Positions 22,734-31,649 of a DNA stretch of 64,000 nucleotides are shown here, piece after piece. The DNA is from CAXBNB01 sp049115735 (GTDB taxonomy: Bacteria; Bacteroidota; Bacteroidia; Cytophagales; Cyclobacteriaceae): NCBI GenBank assembly GCA_049115735.1, contig JAGDZP010000014.1, positions 62,001 through 126,000 on the forward strand, read 5' to 3'. Position numbers and translations under genes: made by a program. Below the pieces are notes generated by a model that was not told the DNA's origin, did no database searches, and saw only the letters and a program-made list of their open reading frames with translations. Numbering within the stretch: position 1 is the stretch's first letter; each line of letters starts with the position of its first letter.

Positions 22734-25328
22734 TCAATTGAGATTATGCATAAACGATTCGTACATAATATCATGAATCTTTGTACGGATATTGTTTTGA
22801 ATGAGTTTAGTATTACCGGCATCAGGATAAACCCGGTTTGATAAAAAGACATAAACCAGATCGTATTTTGGGTCAGCCCAAACTATCGTCCCTGTAAATC
22901 CAGAGTGTCCAAAGGCATTGTCTGAGGCATACTGGGAAGCGTTGTTTACCTCCTCGTCAGGTCTGTCCCACCCAAGCGCCCTCCTTTCGGAGTTTTCAGG
23001 CCTAGAGGTAAAAAGGTCGACCGTCTCTTTTGTGAAATATCTTTGTCCGCCATAAAAGCCGCCTCGTAACAACATTTGCATGTATTTGCCAAGATCACTG
23101 GCTGTGCTGAACAATCCGGCATGCCCTGAGATCCCTCCCAGTAAAGCTGCATTTCGATCGTGGACATTTCCCCAAACCAAATTATTTCTCAAGTATCGAT
23201 CCTCCTCAGTGGGAGCAATCATGTCTATCGGAAACTGGCACAAGGGTACATAACCTGTAGAATTCATGCCCATAGGGGAAAATAGGTTTTGATCCAGGAA
23301 AACATCCATCGGCTGATTCAAATTTTCTTCAGCAAGCTCCTTCAATGTAATAAAGCCCAGATCGCTGTATAAATAACTGTATCCCCCCTCTTCCTTCTTT
23401 AGTGAATGGTACCTGGACGCTGCAATCCAGCTTGTTATCGAATCTTCCCAACTGATCCTCAGTGTTTTTGATTTATAGCGTCTTCTTCTTGGCAGCTTGA
23501 ATCTAAAGTCATCTCCTTCAGGATCGAACTTGGCATTTCTCCAAAATGGCAGGTACGCCCTTAATCCTGACTGGTGGGTAAGCAAGTCTTTCACCAGGAG
23601 CCCGGATTTGTCCGAATCTTCAAATTCGTCCAGATGTTGTCCGATGCTATCTTTAATTGATAGTTTACCATGGTCTCGTAAAAACATCATGGAAGGCACA
23701 GTAGCTGCCACCTTGGTCACAGATGCTATGTCATATATCGTATGATTTTCAACACTTATGATGCTGTCATAGGTTAAGTAACCAAATGACTTATTGTAAA
23801 CCACTGTACCATTTTTAGCCATCAAAACCTGACAACCTGGAAAAGCTTCCATCTGGATGGCATCCCGAACAACCATATCGATTTTTGTCAAACTGTCGGT
23901 GCATACTCCAGGTGTATCCAGGAATCCATATTTTAGCCGACCTATTTCTTTACTGTACAAATACTCTTGCTCTGTCTTTGCCCTGTTGATACCTGAAATA
24001 TCCCGGGCGCCAAAAAGTGCCTGTGGTAATAACGCGGCATAATCCATATTTTGCTCTGGCACCCAGACTACCGATGAAAACCGTGATAGAGCTTTCAAGC
24101 TTTCTCGCTTTCCTGCAAAAGCAATGACCACATCTTGAGTGGCCTCCAAATCCTTTAACAAATCGATGGTTTTTTCATTTAAATCGGATTCAGAAAGAAA
24201 AGCCAATATCACATCAAAATGCTTCAATTTATCAACGGCTTGCCTCTCATCCTTTTGCAGGTAGTTGTAGTTGTAATGGGCTGCTTGTATGTACTTATCT
24301 ACATAGGCTCTGAAGCGATTGTCGCTTGCTCCATCCCCTGCCAGCGTTGAAAAATGGGATTGATCTAAATGCTGCAATGGCAGCACATCATTGTCGTTTT
24401 TGAGTAGCACTACGGATCCTAAAAGTGACTCATAAAATAGCTTATCCAAATCCACCTCTCTTGCCAAAGTTTTTTGATCCCTATGCTTTTGCAGCAATAG
24501 CTTCGAATTGATTACCCGCTTTCCTTTTGCTTTTAGTAGCTTCTTTTTCGGGGGCTTGATATCATACAGCTTGCTTAACACAACCTGAGCACTATCCAAA
24601 TCTGAAGGAAGCATGACCATATCAGCACCCACTTGTAACTCGCTCAGACATTCTTTTGGTTCATACATTTCATATTTTGGATAAGCTATGTGAATACCAA
24701 GGTCAGTTGTGTGCAAATAATTATTTTGATCTTCGAGAAAGGCAAAGGGAACTCCGGCCTGGGACACGCCATTCAAATAATTTCTTTGCCAACTTGATAA
24801 AACTTCTGACACCCCTTCAAAAAAGACTATGTCAAAACCAATCCTTCTAATTTCAGCACCAATCAAATAGCCAATATCTTCGAACACCGTCGTATCAGAT
24901 AGCAACTCTAGCTGATGGGTTTTAGGTAATTCATCATAACCCTCCAATGGAAAATTCAGCCAATCCGAAAGTCGCAGGGCTATTAATGGCGCTTTTATGC
25001 CTATTGATTTATGATTTTTTATCCACTCTTCAACCTTAGCTATTTCTCCGCCACCTAATACAAGACCACCTACACTTGAACTAGCAATAAGCCCATTGAC
25101 TGTTTCAACATTCTCATCTTTACCAAAATCATTAACCGGTAGAATCAGCAGTTTCGACAACCTTTCTTTTTTAGACAAAGAATAGTAAACACTATCCGCA
25201 TAAGACGAATAGGCCTTTGTTCGGGGGTTGGCTATGGCCAGGACTGAAAGAAAGACTGCAAGAATTAGTAGAATAACTCTCTTAGATACTGTATGTAATA
25301 ATTGATATGTTGGGTAAATTTGCAACAA
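22734..25328 (-). CDS. GH3-like domain fused to beta-lactamase-family serine hydrolase
   Basis: This 864-residue secreted protein joins two domains. After a signal peptide (about residues 15-33), residues about 55-470 resemble a family-3 glycoside hydrolase. Residues about 490-855 are a class C beta-lactamase/DD-peptidase domain, with the SxxK motif in ASVTKVAAT, the tyrosine motif YSYLYSDLG and a closing GHSGFTGT. Such fusions are known in Bacteroidota and may act on peptidoglycan. The GH3 part lacks the KHFPGHG-type histidine motif usual in NagZ-like enzymes, so it may no longer cut sugars. The gene stands alone, divergent from the small gene before mutL. Confidence 0.85.
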   Translation of the reverse strand: MLQIYPTYQLLHTVSKRVILLILAVFLSVLAIANPRTKAYSSYADSVYYSLSKKERLSKLLILPVNDFGKDENVETVNGLIASSSVGGLVLGGGEIAKVEEWIKNHKSIGIKAPLIALRLSDWLNFPLEGYDELPKTHQLELLSDTTVFEDIGYLIGAEIRRIGFDIVFFEGVSEVLSSWQRNYLNGVSQAGVPFAFLEDQNNYLHTTDLGIHIAYPKYEMYEPKECLSELQVGADMVMLPSDLDSAQVVLSKLYDIKPPKKKLLKAKGKRVINSKLLLQKHRDQKTLAREVDLDKLFYESLLGSVVLLKNDNDVLPLQHLDQSHFSTLAGDGASDNRFRAYVDKYIQAAHYNYNYLQKDERQAVDKLKHFDVILAFLSESDLNEKTIDLLKDLEATQDVVIAFAGKRESLKALSRFSSVVWVPEQNMDYAALLPQALFGARDISGINRAKTEQEYLYSKEIGRLKYGFLDTPGVCTDSLTKIDMVVRDAIQMEAFPGCQVLMAKNGTVVYNKSFGYLTYDSIISVENHTIYDIASVTKVAATVPSMMFLRDHGKLSIKDSIGQHLDEFEDSDKSGLLVKDLLTHQSGLRAYLPFWRNAKFDPEGDDFRFKLPRRRRYKSKTLRISWEDSITSWIAASRYHSLKKEEGGYSYLYSDLGFITLKELAEENLNQPMDVFLDQNLFSPMGMNSTGYVPLCQFPIDMIAPTEEDRYLRNNLVWGNVHDRNAALLGGISGHAGLFSTASDLGKYMQMLLRGGFYGGQRYFTKETVDLFTSRPENSERRALGWDRPDEEVNNASQYASDNAFGHSGFTGTIVWADPKYDLVYVFLSNRVYPDAGNTKLIQNNIRTKIHDIMYESFMHNLN

Positions 25329-25491
25329 AACGATAATTTCGTTTCCGATTCTGGTTATGCTAAAATCTTAATATTATTCATTATCTTTCTGTAAAACAAC
25401 AATAGAAACACTTTAGTACCAGATCGCAAACTTTTAAAGTTTACATACCACTAGCAGACAAATAGAATACCAATAATTCGAAGATAGCAGC

Positions 25492-25836
25492 ATGAAGTTT
25501 CCTTCCATCATAAAAACACCCAGGCATAATCGATTCAATTACGAACCGAGACACTATGATCCAATTAAGGAGGAAATAGAGGAAAAATTCAAAGCTGTAA
25601 GAGCGCAAAAAGAAAATGCCAATGCTGCGGATTACCAGTCAAACATTTCTGCCGCCTTTCGAAAAAGACAGCAAAAAGGTCGTCAGGCTTCAGCCATCCA
25701 GATGATTATTGCCGTTCTGCTGATGGGAACTTTTGTCGGGTGGTTATTCTATGGCAACCAGATTTTCTATGCTTACCTCCTTCTTTCCCCCTTGTATTTT
25801 TATTGGAGACTTAAGAACCGCGGGGTAAGATCTTAA
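25492..25836 (+). CDS. Small membrane protein upstream of mutL
   Basis: A 114-residue protein with a basic, charged N-terminal half (TPRHNRFNYEPRHYDPIKEEIEEKFKAVRAQ) and two hydrophobic helices at the C-terminus (about 70-105). No function is recognised. It overlaps the mutL start by one base (TAATG), which implies co-translation. The charged N-terminal half would lie in the cytoplasm. Confidence 0.75.
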   Translation: MKFPSIIKTPRHNRFNYEPRHYDPIKEEIEEKFKAVRAQKENANAADYQSNISAAFRKRQQKGRQASAIQMIIAVLLMGTFVGWLFYGNQIFYAYLLLSPLYFYWRLKNRGVRS

Positions 25837-27686
25837 TGCCGGATATAATTAAACTTTTACCGGACTCTATAGCCAACCAGATAGCAGCTGGCGAGGTGGT
25901 ACAGCGTCCTGCGTCTGTGGTAAAGGAATTGCTTGAAAACAGTATCGATGCAGGGAGTACCCAAATTAGTCTGGTTGTAAAAGACGCAGGCAAGTCCCTG
26001 ATACAGGTGATTGACAATGGCAAAGGCATGTCTGAAGTAGATGCAAGAATGTGCTTTGAGCGTCATGCAACCTCGAAAATCACTACTTCTGAAGACCTGT
26101 TCAAGATAAAAACCATGGGCTTTCGGGGAGAGGCCCTTGCGTCAGTAGCAGCCGTAGCACGCGTGGAGCTTAAATCGAAAACAGCTGAACGAGAACTGGG
26201 AACTTTTATACACATAGAAGCATCCGAGCTCAAAACACAGGAAGCTACTTCAGTTCCTGATGGCACATGCGTTTCGGTTAAGAACCTTTTTTACAATGTT
26301 CCTGCCAGAAGAAACTTTCTCAAAAGCAACCCTGTGGAAATGCGTCATATAATAGACGAATTTCAGAGAGCCTCCCTCGCCCAACCAGAGATTGCTTTTT
26401 CGCTGCACCACAACGATGAAGAAATATACAATTTCCCTGCGGGTAAACTAAGCAAGCGAATCGTATCGCTGTTTGGTAAAAACTACGGACAGCAGCTAAT
26501 AGCTTGCCAGGAAGAGACTGATTTAATCAAAATTCATGGCTATGTAGGCAAACCGGAGAATTCGAAGAAAACGAGGGGTGAGCAGTTTTTCTTTATCAAT
26601 GGCAGGTTTATTAAAAACAATTACCTCAACCACGCAGTGGTTGGTGCTTATGAAGGACTACTAAAAGAGGGCCATTACCCTTTCTATGGGCTTTTCATTG
26701 AAACTGACCCTATACACATTGATATTAATGTACACCCGACAAAGACTGAGGTAAAATTTGATGATGAGCGTAGTATTTATGGCATAGTTAAATCAGCTGT
26801 CAAGCAAGCGCTCGGTACACATAATGTCACACCATCACTAGATTTTAGTGCAGATGTGAACTTCGAAAGCCTTGCCGTGTCGAAATTGAATTTCGACAAA
26901 CCCACAAGACAGGATTCAAACTATGGCAGCTTCAAATCGCTAGAGCAGAAGAGGACGCATGCCGTGAACTGGGAGCAGTTGTACGAAAGTGCCATGAACG
27001 AATCCGTACCGAATATTGAGCAGGTGCAGCAAGAAATAAGCGGGCGGTCAGAACAACAGCTTACTTTTGAAAGCAAAGCGAACAAAGACATTGCCGATAA
27101 ACAGGATCTTTCCGATGATAGCTCTGCAGCCATATTATTACATGGGCAATATATTGTCAAGCAGGTGAAGTCCGGAATGCTGATTTTGGATGCCAAACTG
27201 GCCTATGAAAGAATTCTGTATGAGAAGTTCGAAAACCATGTACAAGGTAACAAATCTATCAGTTCTCAACGCTGTTTGTTTCCCCAGGAAGTTGAGCTAA
27301 ACCCGGCTGATTACACACTTGTGATGCAGCTTCGGGAAGAAATTGAAGCACTGGGTTTTGATTTTGAAGTATTTGGAAAAAGCTCCATTGTGATCAATGG
27401 CATACCGTCTGACATACCATCGTCCAATGAAAAAGAACTATTCGAAGGTCTGATCGAACAGTATAAAATCAATAATGAGAAATTATCGTTAGACAAAAAG
27501 GAAAATATGGTGAGGGCCCTGGCCAAGCGCTCTGCCAACAAAACAATAGTCAAAAACGACAAAATGGAATTGGGGACATTGATTGATAGATTGTTTGCTT
27601 GCCAGCAACCCAACTATACTGCAGACGGTACGCCCACTTTTGTTATTTTAGGGCTTGAAAAAATTGCTGAATTCTTTAACAAGTAG
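25836..27686 (+). CDS. mutL: DNA mismatch repair protein MutL
   Basis: This 616-residue protein links MutS mismatch recognition to strand removal. The GHKL ATPase core is complete: KELLENSIDAGST, DNGKGM, GFRGEALASVA and the VHPTKTEVKF segment. The C-terminal dimerisation domain begins near residue 430. The metal-binding endonuclease motif DQHAxxExxxxE is degenerate here (DAKLAYERILYE), although the two glutamates remain. The gene is translationally coupled to the small membrane-protein gene and followed after two bases by a rhomboid gene. Confidence 0.95.
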   Translation: MPDIIKLLPDSIANQIAAGEVVQRPASVVKELLENSIDAGSTQISLVVKDAGKSLIQVIDNGKGMSEVDARMCFERHATSKITTSEDLFKIKTMGFRGEALASVAAVARVELKSKTAERELGTFIHIEASELKTQEATSVPDGTCVSVKNLFYNVPARRNFLKSNPVEMRHIIDEFQRASLAQPEIAFSLHHNDEEIYNFPAGKLSKRIVSLFGKNYGQQLIACQEETDLIKIHGYVGKPENSKKTRGEQFFFINGRFIKNNYLNHAVVGAYEGLLKEGHYPFYGLFIETDPIHIDINVHPTKTEVKFDDERSIYGIVKSAVKQALGTHNVTPSLDFSADVNFESLAVSKLNFDKPTRQDSNYGSFKSLEQKRTHAVNWEQLYESAMNESVPNIEQVQQEISGRSEQQLTFESKANKDIADKQDLSDDSSAAILLHGQYIVKQVKSGMLILDAKLAYERILYEKFENHVQGNKSISSQRCLFPQEVELNPADYTLVMQLREEIEALGFDFEVFGKSSIVINGIPSDIPSSNEKELFEGLIEQYKINNEKLSLDKKENMVRALAKRSANKTIVKNDKMELGTLIDRLFACQQPNYTADGTPTFVILGLEKIAEFFNK

Positions 27687-27688
27687 AT

Positions 27689-28501
27689 ATGTTCAATCTA
27701 ACACCCATGGTTAAAAATATTCTGATCATCAACGTAGTGTTGCTGATTATAGAATCATTTTTGAGCATTGACCTTTCCGGAATCTTTGGAGTACACTATG
27801 TATTCGGTGAAGATTTTTTCATCTTCCAATATGTGACCTATATGTGGCTTCATGCCGGCATGTGGCACCTTTTCAGCAACATGTTTGCAGTGCTAATATT
27901 TGGTCCGATGCTGGAAAGAGTCTGGGGGCAGAAACGTTTTCTGACCTTCTATCTGATTACTGGAATAGGAGCTGGCTTACTTTATGGAGTGGTTGATACC
28001 ATCGAAAAAAATGACATCAAGGCCAAAGCTGAAGTGTACTCCTATAGCCCAAATCCTGATGACTTTAGCATTTTCATTGTAAACAATAAGGCCTCCAACT
28101 TCACCATTACTCACAAAGGCCGAACTACAACATTGGCAGAATTGTCTGATGAGTTTTACGACAATCCGAACGATGATTCTTTAAAGAATACAACCACCTC
28201 AGTCGTAGAAGAAATTTACCGAGGTGTTACAAGGTCCAATATGGTGGGAGCCTCCGGGGCTGTCTTTGGTATTTTGCTGGCTTTTGCCATTCTCTTTCCA
28301 AATACGGAATTGCTGCTTCTGTTTCCTCCAATACCCATAAAAGCTAAATATTTAGTACTTTTCTACGGGCTTTACGAACTCTATTCGGAGTTTAACAGAT
28401 CAGCGGGGGATAATGTGGCGCATCTGGCCCATTTGAGCGGAATGCTTATCGCATTCATTATATTGAAGTATTGGCAAAGAACAAGGGGAAATTTTTATTA
28501 A
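27689..28501 (+). CDS. Rhomboid-family intramembrane serine protease (first of a tandem pair)
   Basis: A 270-residue polytopic membrane protein. It shows the rhomboid motifs MWHLFSNM (H60, N64), GASGAVFG with the catalytic S189, and AHLAHLSGM with the partner histidine (H245 or H248). An insert of about 80 mostly polar residues (about 105-185) separates the early helices from the catalytic serine helix; this is longer than in simple rhomboids. It starts two bases after mutL and is followed 21 bases later by a second rhomboid, so all three are probably one operon. Confidence 0.9.
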   Translation: MFNLTPMVKNILIINVVLLIIESFLSIDLSGIFGVHYVFGEDFFIFQYVTYMWLHAGMWHLFSNMFAVLIFGPMLERVWGQKRFLTFYLITGIGAGLLYGVVDTIEKNDIKAKAEVYSYSPNPDDFSIFIVNNKASNFTITHKGRTTTLAELSDEFYDNPNDDSLKNTTTSVVEEIYRGVTRSNMVGASGAVFGILLAFAILFPNTELLLLFPPIPIKAKYLVLFYGLYELYSEFNRSAGDNVAHLAHLSGMLIAFIILKYWQRTRGNFY

Positions 28502-28522
28502 GATATTAGCGAAGGATATAAA

Positions 28523-29440
28523 ATGAATAATAGTTTTTTAGAAGATTTTAAAAATGCCTGGGGCAAGCCCAATAACGCATTGGCTCAAATAATATTGATC
28601 AATGTGATTGTATTTGTCTTTCATGGTGTTCTTCTTGTTTTAAGTGAATTATCTGGATTCCCAGAACTATATGATCTAGTTCGAGAGCAGTTCTCTTTAC
28701 CTGCTGACCTAACGGCTTTTCTGTTCCGACCCTGGACGATTTTATCCTATGCCTTTACCCATAGCATGAATCGCTTGCTTCATATTCTCATGAATATGTT
28801 GATTTTATACTGGTTCGGTAAATTGATAGCAGAATACCTAGGCAGTCAAAAATTGATCAGCATCTATGTACTAGGAGCTCTCACTGGTGGCCTGGCATAT
28901 ATGGTTATTTTGAATGTGTTCCCTTATTATTCTGAAATGGTTCCTTTAGCTGAGCTTGTAGGAGCATCAGGAGCGGTATACGCAGTAACGGTAGCGGCTG
29001 CAACCCTTATGCCGGATTATGTTTTTCATTTGTTAATATTCGGACCAGTTCGCATCAAATACATTGCTGCGGTAGTGATATTCATGTCATTTCTGGGTTC
29101 AGTCGGAGGAAACGCTGGTGGCAATATTGCTCACCTTGGTGGAGCCGCTATGGGCTTTCTATACATCAGGCAATTACAAGCGGGTAATGATCTTGGCCAA
29201 TGGGTTATTACGTGGATGACATTCTTTAAAAGCTTTTTCACCAAGCAATCAAAAATCAAGGTCACACACAAGACTAGCCGCAAATCTTCGCGCTCCGCTC
29301 GATCTTCCACATCAGGTGCATCAGCGTCTTCTGTGGATCAAGTTGAAATAGATGCCATACTGGACAAAATCAGCAAGTCGGGATACGAGAGCCTATCAAA
29401 AAGCGAAAAGCAAAAGCTTTTTAATGCGAGTAAGAAGTAA
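28523..29440 (+). CDS. Rhomboid-family intramembrane serine protease (second of a tandem pair)
   Basis: A 305-residue polytopic protein with the motifs LLHILMNM (H87, N91), VGASGAVYA (S149) and NIAHLGGAAMG (H204). The serine-histidine dyad is complete. After the last helix there is a basic, serine-rich cytoplasmic tail (KTSRKSSRSARSSTSG) and a short helical end. It lacks the large internal insert of the preceding rhomboid. Substrates cannot be inferred. Confidence 0.9.
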   Translation: MNNSFLEDFKNAWGKPNNALAQIILINVIVFVFHGVLLVLSELSGFPELYDLVREQFSLPADLTAFLFRPWTILSYAFTHSMNRLLHILMNMLILYWFGKLIAEYLGSQKLISIYVLGALTGGLAYMVILNVFPYYSEMVPLAELVGASGAVYAVTVAAATLMPDYVFHLLIFGPVRIKYIAAVVIFMSFLGSVGGNAGGNIAHLGGAAMGFLYIRQLQAGNDLGQWVITWMTFFKSFFTKQSKIKVTHKTSRKSSRSARSSTSGASASSVDQVEIDAILDKISKSGYESLSKSEKQKLFNASKK

Positions 29441-29614
29441 TACAGCGTGAATTTACTATAATACTAAATTCTTAATTAGAAAAAAGAAACTTATCCAAAA
29501 CCAATTTTACCTCTGCAAAAGGTGATCATTCACTCGTTTGCATTAAATCAACTTGAATCATAATCAAGGCTGAAAACTAGTATTGCTTAATAATTTTCAT
29601 TCAAACGAAATATT

Positions 29615-29645
29615 TAGTTTGAAATATTTGCATTTATTCAAACTA
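29615..29645. promoter_or_regulatory. Putative BlaI-type operator
   Basis: A perfect 9-bp inverted repeat, TAGTTTGAA (29615-29623) and TTCAAACTA (29637-29645), is separated by 13 bases and centred about 70 bases before the BlaI start. Further half-sites TTCAAAC (29600-29606) and TTGAACTA (about 29656-29663) flank it. BlaI dimers bind such dyads and repress their own operon; binding here is inferred. Confidence 0.55.
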
Positions 29646-29699
29646 TTCTCTTAGCTTGAACTAATTACTTAGTTTTATAGTAAAAAATAAAATCAAAGC

Positions 29700-30062
29700 A
29701 TGAAAGAATTGACTAAAGCCGAAGATGAAATTATGCAAATTCTGTGGATGCTAGAATCAGCTCTCGTCAATGATATTATCGACAAAATGCCTGAACCCAA
29801 ACCAGCCTACAATACAGTGTCCACCATTGTTCGAATTATGGAACAAAAGGGATTTGTTGGCTATGAAAAGCAAGGCAAGTTTCACAAGTATTATCCACTA
29901 ATTTCTAAAGAGGACTACACTCGATCCTTTATGAAAGGGTTTGTGCAGAAGTACTTTAGTGGATCTTATCAGCAGATGGTTTCATTTTTTACACGGGAAG
30001 AACAGCTCAGCATGAACGAATTAGAACAATTAGTAGAAGAGCTCAAGAACAAAAAGTCATGA
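29700..30062 (+). CDS. BlaI/MecI/CopY-family transcriptional repressor
   Basis: This 120-residue winged-helix repressor shows the family pattern from the start: LTKAEDEIMQILW, PKPAYNTVSTIVRIMEQKGFVGYEKQGKFHKYYPL. In the family it represses the operon until a membrane peptidase partner signals. The ATGA-type overlap (30059-30062) with the M56 peptidase gene fits that partnership. A dyad operator candidate lies just upstream. Confidence 0.93.
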   Translation: MKELTKAEDEIMQILWMLESALVNDIIDKMPEPKPAYNTVSTIVRIMEQKGFVGYEKQGKFHKYYPLISKEDYTRSFMKGFVQKYFSGSYQQMVSFFTREEQLSMNELEQLVEELKNKKS

Positions 30063-31150
30063 ATAATTATATCATAGAATTAGCGGCAATTCACGTGGCA
30101 TTTATCGCCGCATATCTCCTACTTCTCAGAAAGGAACGGCAGTATGGCACAATGCGATTCTATCTCATTGCCTCTACCTTGCTAGCTGTAATTATTCCTC
30201 TAATCGAACTACCTAATCCGTTTTACAAACCTGCAGTTCTTACCAATGTGCCTTTGGATAAACCATTGCCTGAAGATGAATTGTTTTTGTCTACTGTGAA
30301 TGAAGCTTCTTCATTGAACACTAATATTATTATCGGAGTATACATGGCTATCAGCATCTTTTTCTTTTTCAAATTATTGGTAAGCGTAGTTCACATTATT
30401 CAAATCAAGAACCAAAGCACTTACAAGAATTTGGATGACCAATACTTGCAGACAACAGGAAATGTAAAAGGTAGTTTCTCCTTTTTCAACTGGGTTTTTT
30501 TGAGTGATAAAATTATTAAGTCTGAAAAAGATGCCGACATCATACTAAAACATGAACAGGCACATGTTTACCTTAAACACACATATGACCTCATCTTTTT
30601 TGAATTGTTCAAAATAGCCTTTTGGTGGTTGCCGACTACATGGTATGTAATTAACGAAATAAAAAGAATTCATGAATTTCAGGCCGATACTCACGCAATA
30701 AGTAAATGTGATGTTAACCAGTATTCATCTACACTGATCAGTTCAACTTTAAAAACAAATGGATGGAGCTTGGCCAGTTCTTTTCATGATGGTTTAATTC
30801 TTAAACGTTTAAAAGCAATGAAAGAACAAAGAAAAAATATCAGTGCCTGGAAACTAGGTACTTTGAGCATCCTGTTAGCAACCCTTTTTGTGACATTTTC
30901 ATGTACAGAAGAGTCTAACTCAACAGCAACAAAAGAAAATGAAACAAACAGCACATCTCATGCCCTGGAAGATGGTAATGTATTTATAGCGGTGGAACAA
31001 CTACCCGAATACCCGGGAGGCTTGGGGGAGCTTTATTCGTATATAAGTAAAGAAATCCAATACCCCAAAGTAGCAAGAATGCAAGGCATAGAAGGTAAGG
31101 TTTGGGTTCAGTTGGTAATAGAAAAAGATGGAACGATTTCGAATGTATAA
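30059..31150 (+). CDS. BlaR1-like M56 membrane metallopeptidase, TonB-like tail cut by a stop codon
   Basis: This 363-residue protein begins with membrane helices and contains the M56 zinc motif HEQAH (H165-E166-x-x-H169), with EFQAD further on as the third ligand region. The family senses an outside signal and cleaves the BlaI repressor. No penicillin-binding domain is attached; instead the periplasmic part turns into a TonB C-terminal-like domain (EYPGGLGELYSYISKEIQYP, GKVWVQLVIEKDGTISNV). A TAA at 31148-31150 stops the frame in the middle of that domain, which continues in the same frame to 31585. Either the message is read as a shortened protein, or this is a point nonsense mutation. Confidence 0.8.
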   Translation: MNNYIIELAAIHVAFIAAYLLLLRKERQYGTMRFYLIASTLLAVIIPLIELPNPFYKPAVLTNVPLDKPLPEDELFLSTVNEASSLNTNIIIGVYMAISIFFFFKLLVSVVHIIQIKNQSTYKNLDDQYLQTTGNVKGSFSFFNWVFLSDKIIKSEKDADIILKHEQAHVYLKHTYDLIFFELFKIAFWWLPTTWYVINEIKRIHEFQADTHAISKCDVNQYSSTLISSTLKTNGWSLASSFHDGLILKRLKAMKEQRKNISAWKLGTLSILLATLFVTFSCTEESNSTATKENETNSTSHALEDGNVFIAVEQLPEYPGGLGELYSYISKEIQYPKVARMQGIEGKVWVQLVIEKDGTISNV

Positions 31151-31585
31151 ACGGTGAAAGGCATAAGTCCTCATATAGACGAAGAGGCTGAAAGAGTTGT
31201 AAAAAGTGCTCATTCATTTAAGCCGGCATCACAGCGAGGTAGAGCAGTAAGAGTGAAAAGGGTATTGCCAATAATCTTTAAGCTCGACCCGGAAAAAAAG
31301 AATCCTGATAATACCAGGCTGGGAATTATTATAGTGCAAGAAATTCAAAACTTGGATTCTAAGTTTAAGGTTGAAGCAAACTACACCAATGGTGAATGGT
31401 TTGGTAAGGTCTATGATGAAGAGACAGGCGAAGAATTGCCTGGTGCCAACATTGTTGTAGCAGGAGGCACTATTGGAACACATTCTGCTATGGATGGTAG
31501 CTTCAGAATCAAGGTAGAAGAATCAAACGACGTTATAGTAAGTTTTGTGGGTTATCAAAATATAAAACTGAGGAGGACGAAATAG
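31151..31585 (+). pseudogene. Detached 3' part of the M56-TonB-CarboxypepD_reg gene
   Basis: These 144 codons continue, in the same frame and without gap, the domain interrupted at 31148-31150. The first part (TVKGISPHIDEEAERVVKSAHSFKPASQRGRAVRVKRVLPI) is the rest of a TonB C-terminal domain. The second part (EETGEELPGANIVVAGGTIGTHSAMDGSFRIKV, SFVGYQNI) is a CarboxypepD_reg domain. A GTG at 31154 could start a separate product, but it would begin inside a domain. One base change of TAA to a sense codon would join the two parts into a protein of 508 residues. Confidence 0.7.
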
Positions 31586-31649
31586 TTAACCAAATAAGAA
31601 GGTGAACGCAGTAACAGCACTCATTTTGCTATAAACAATACGAATAAAA

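Noticed and set aside
30059..31150. Beta-lactam sensor BlaR1/MecR1
   Set aside because: The M56 peptidase lacks the penicillin-binding sensor domain and carries a TonB-like tail instead, and no beta-lactamase resistance gene is in the operon.
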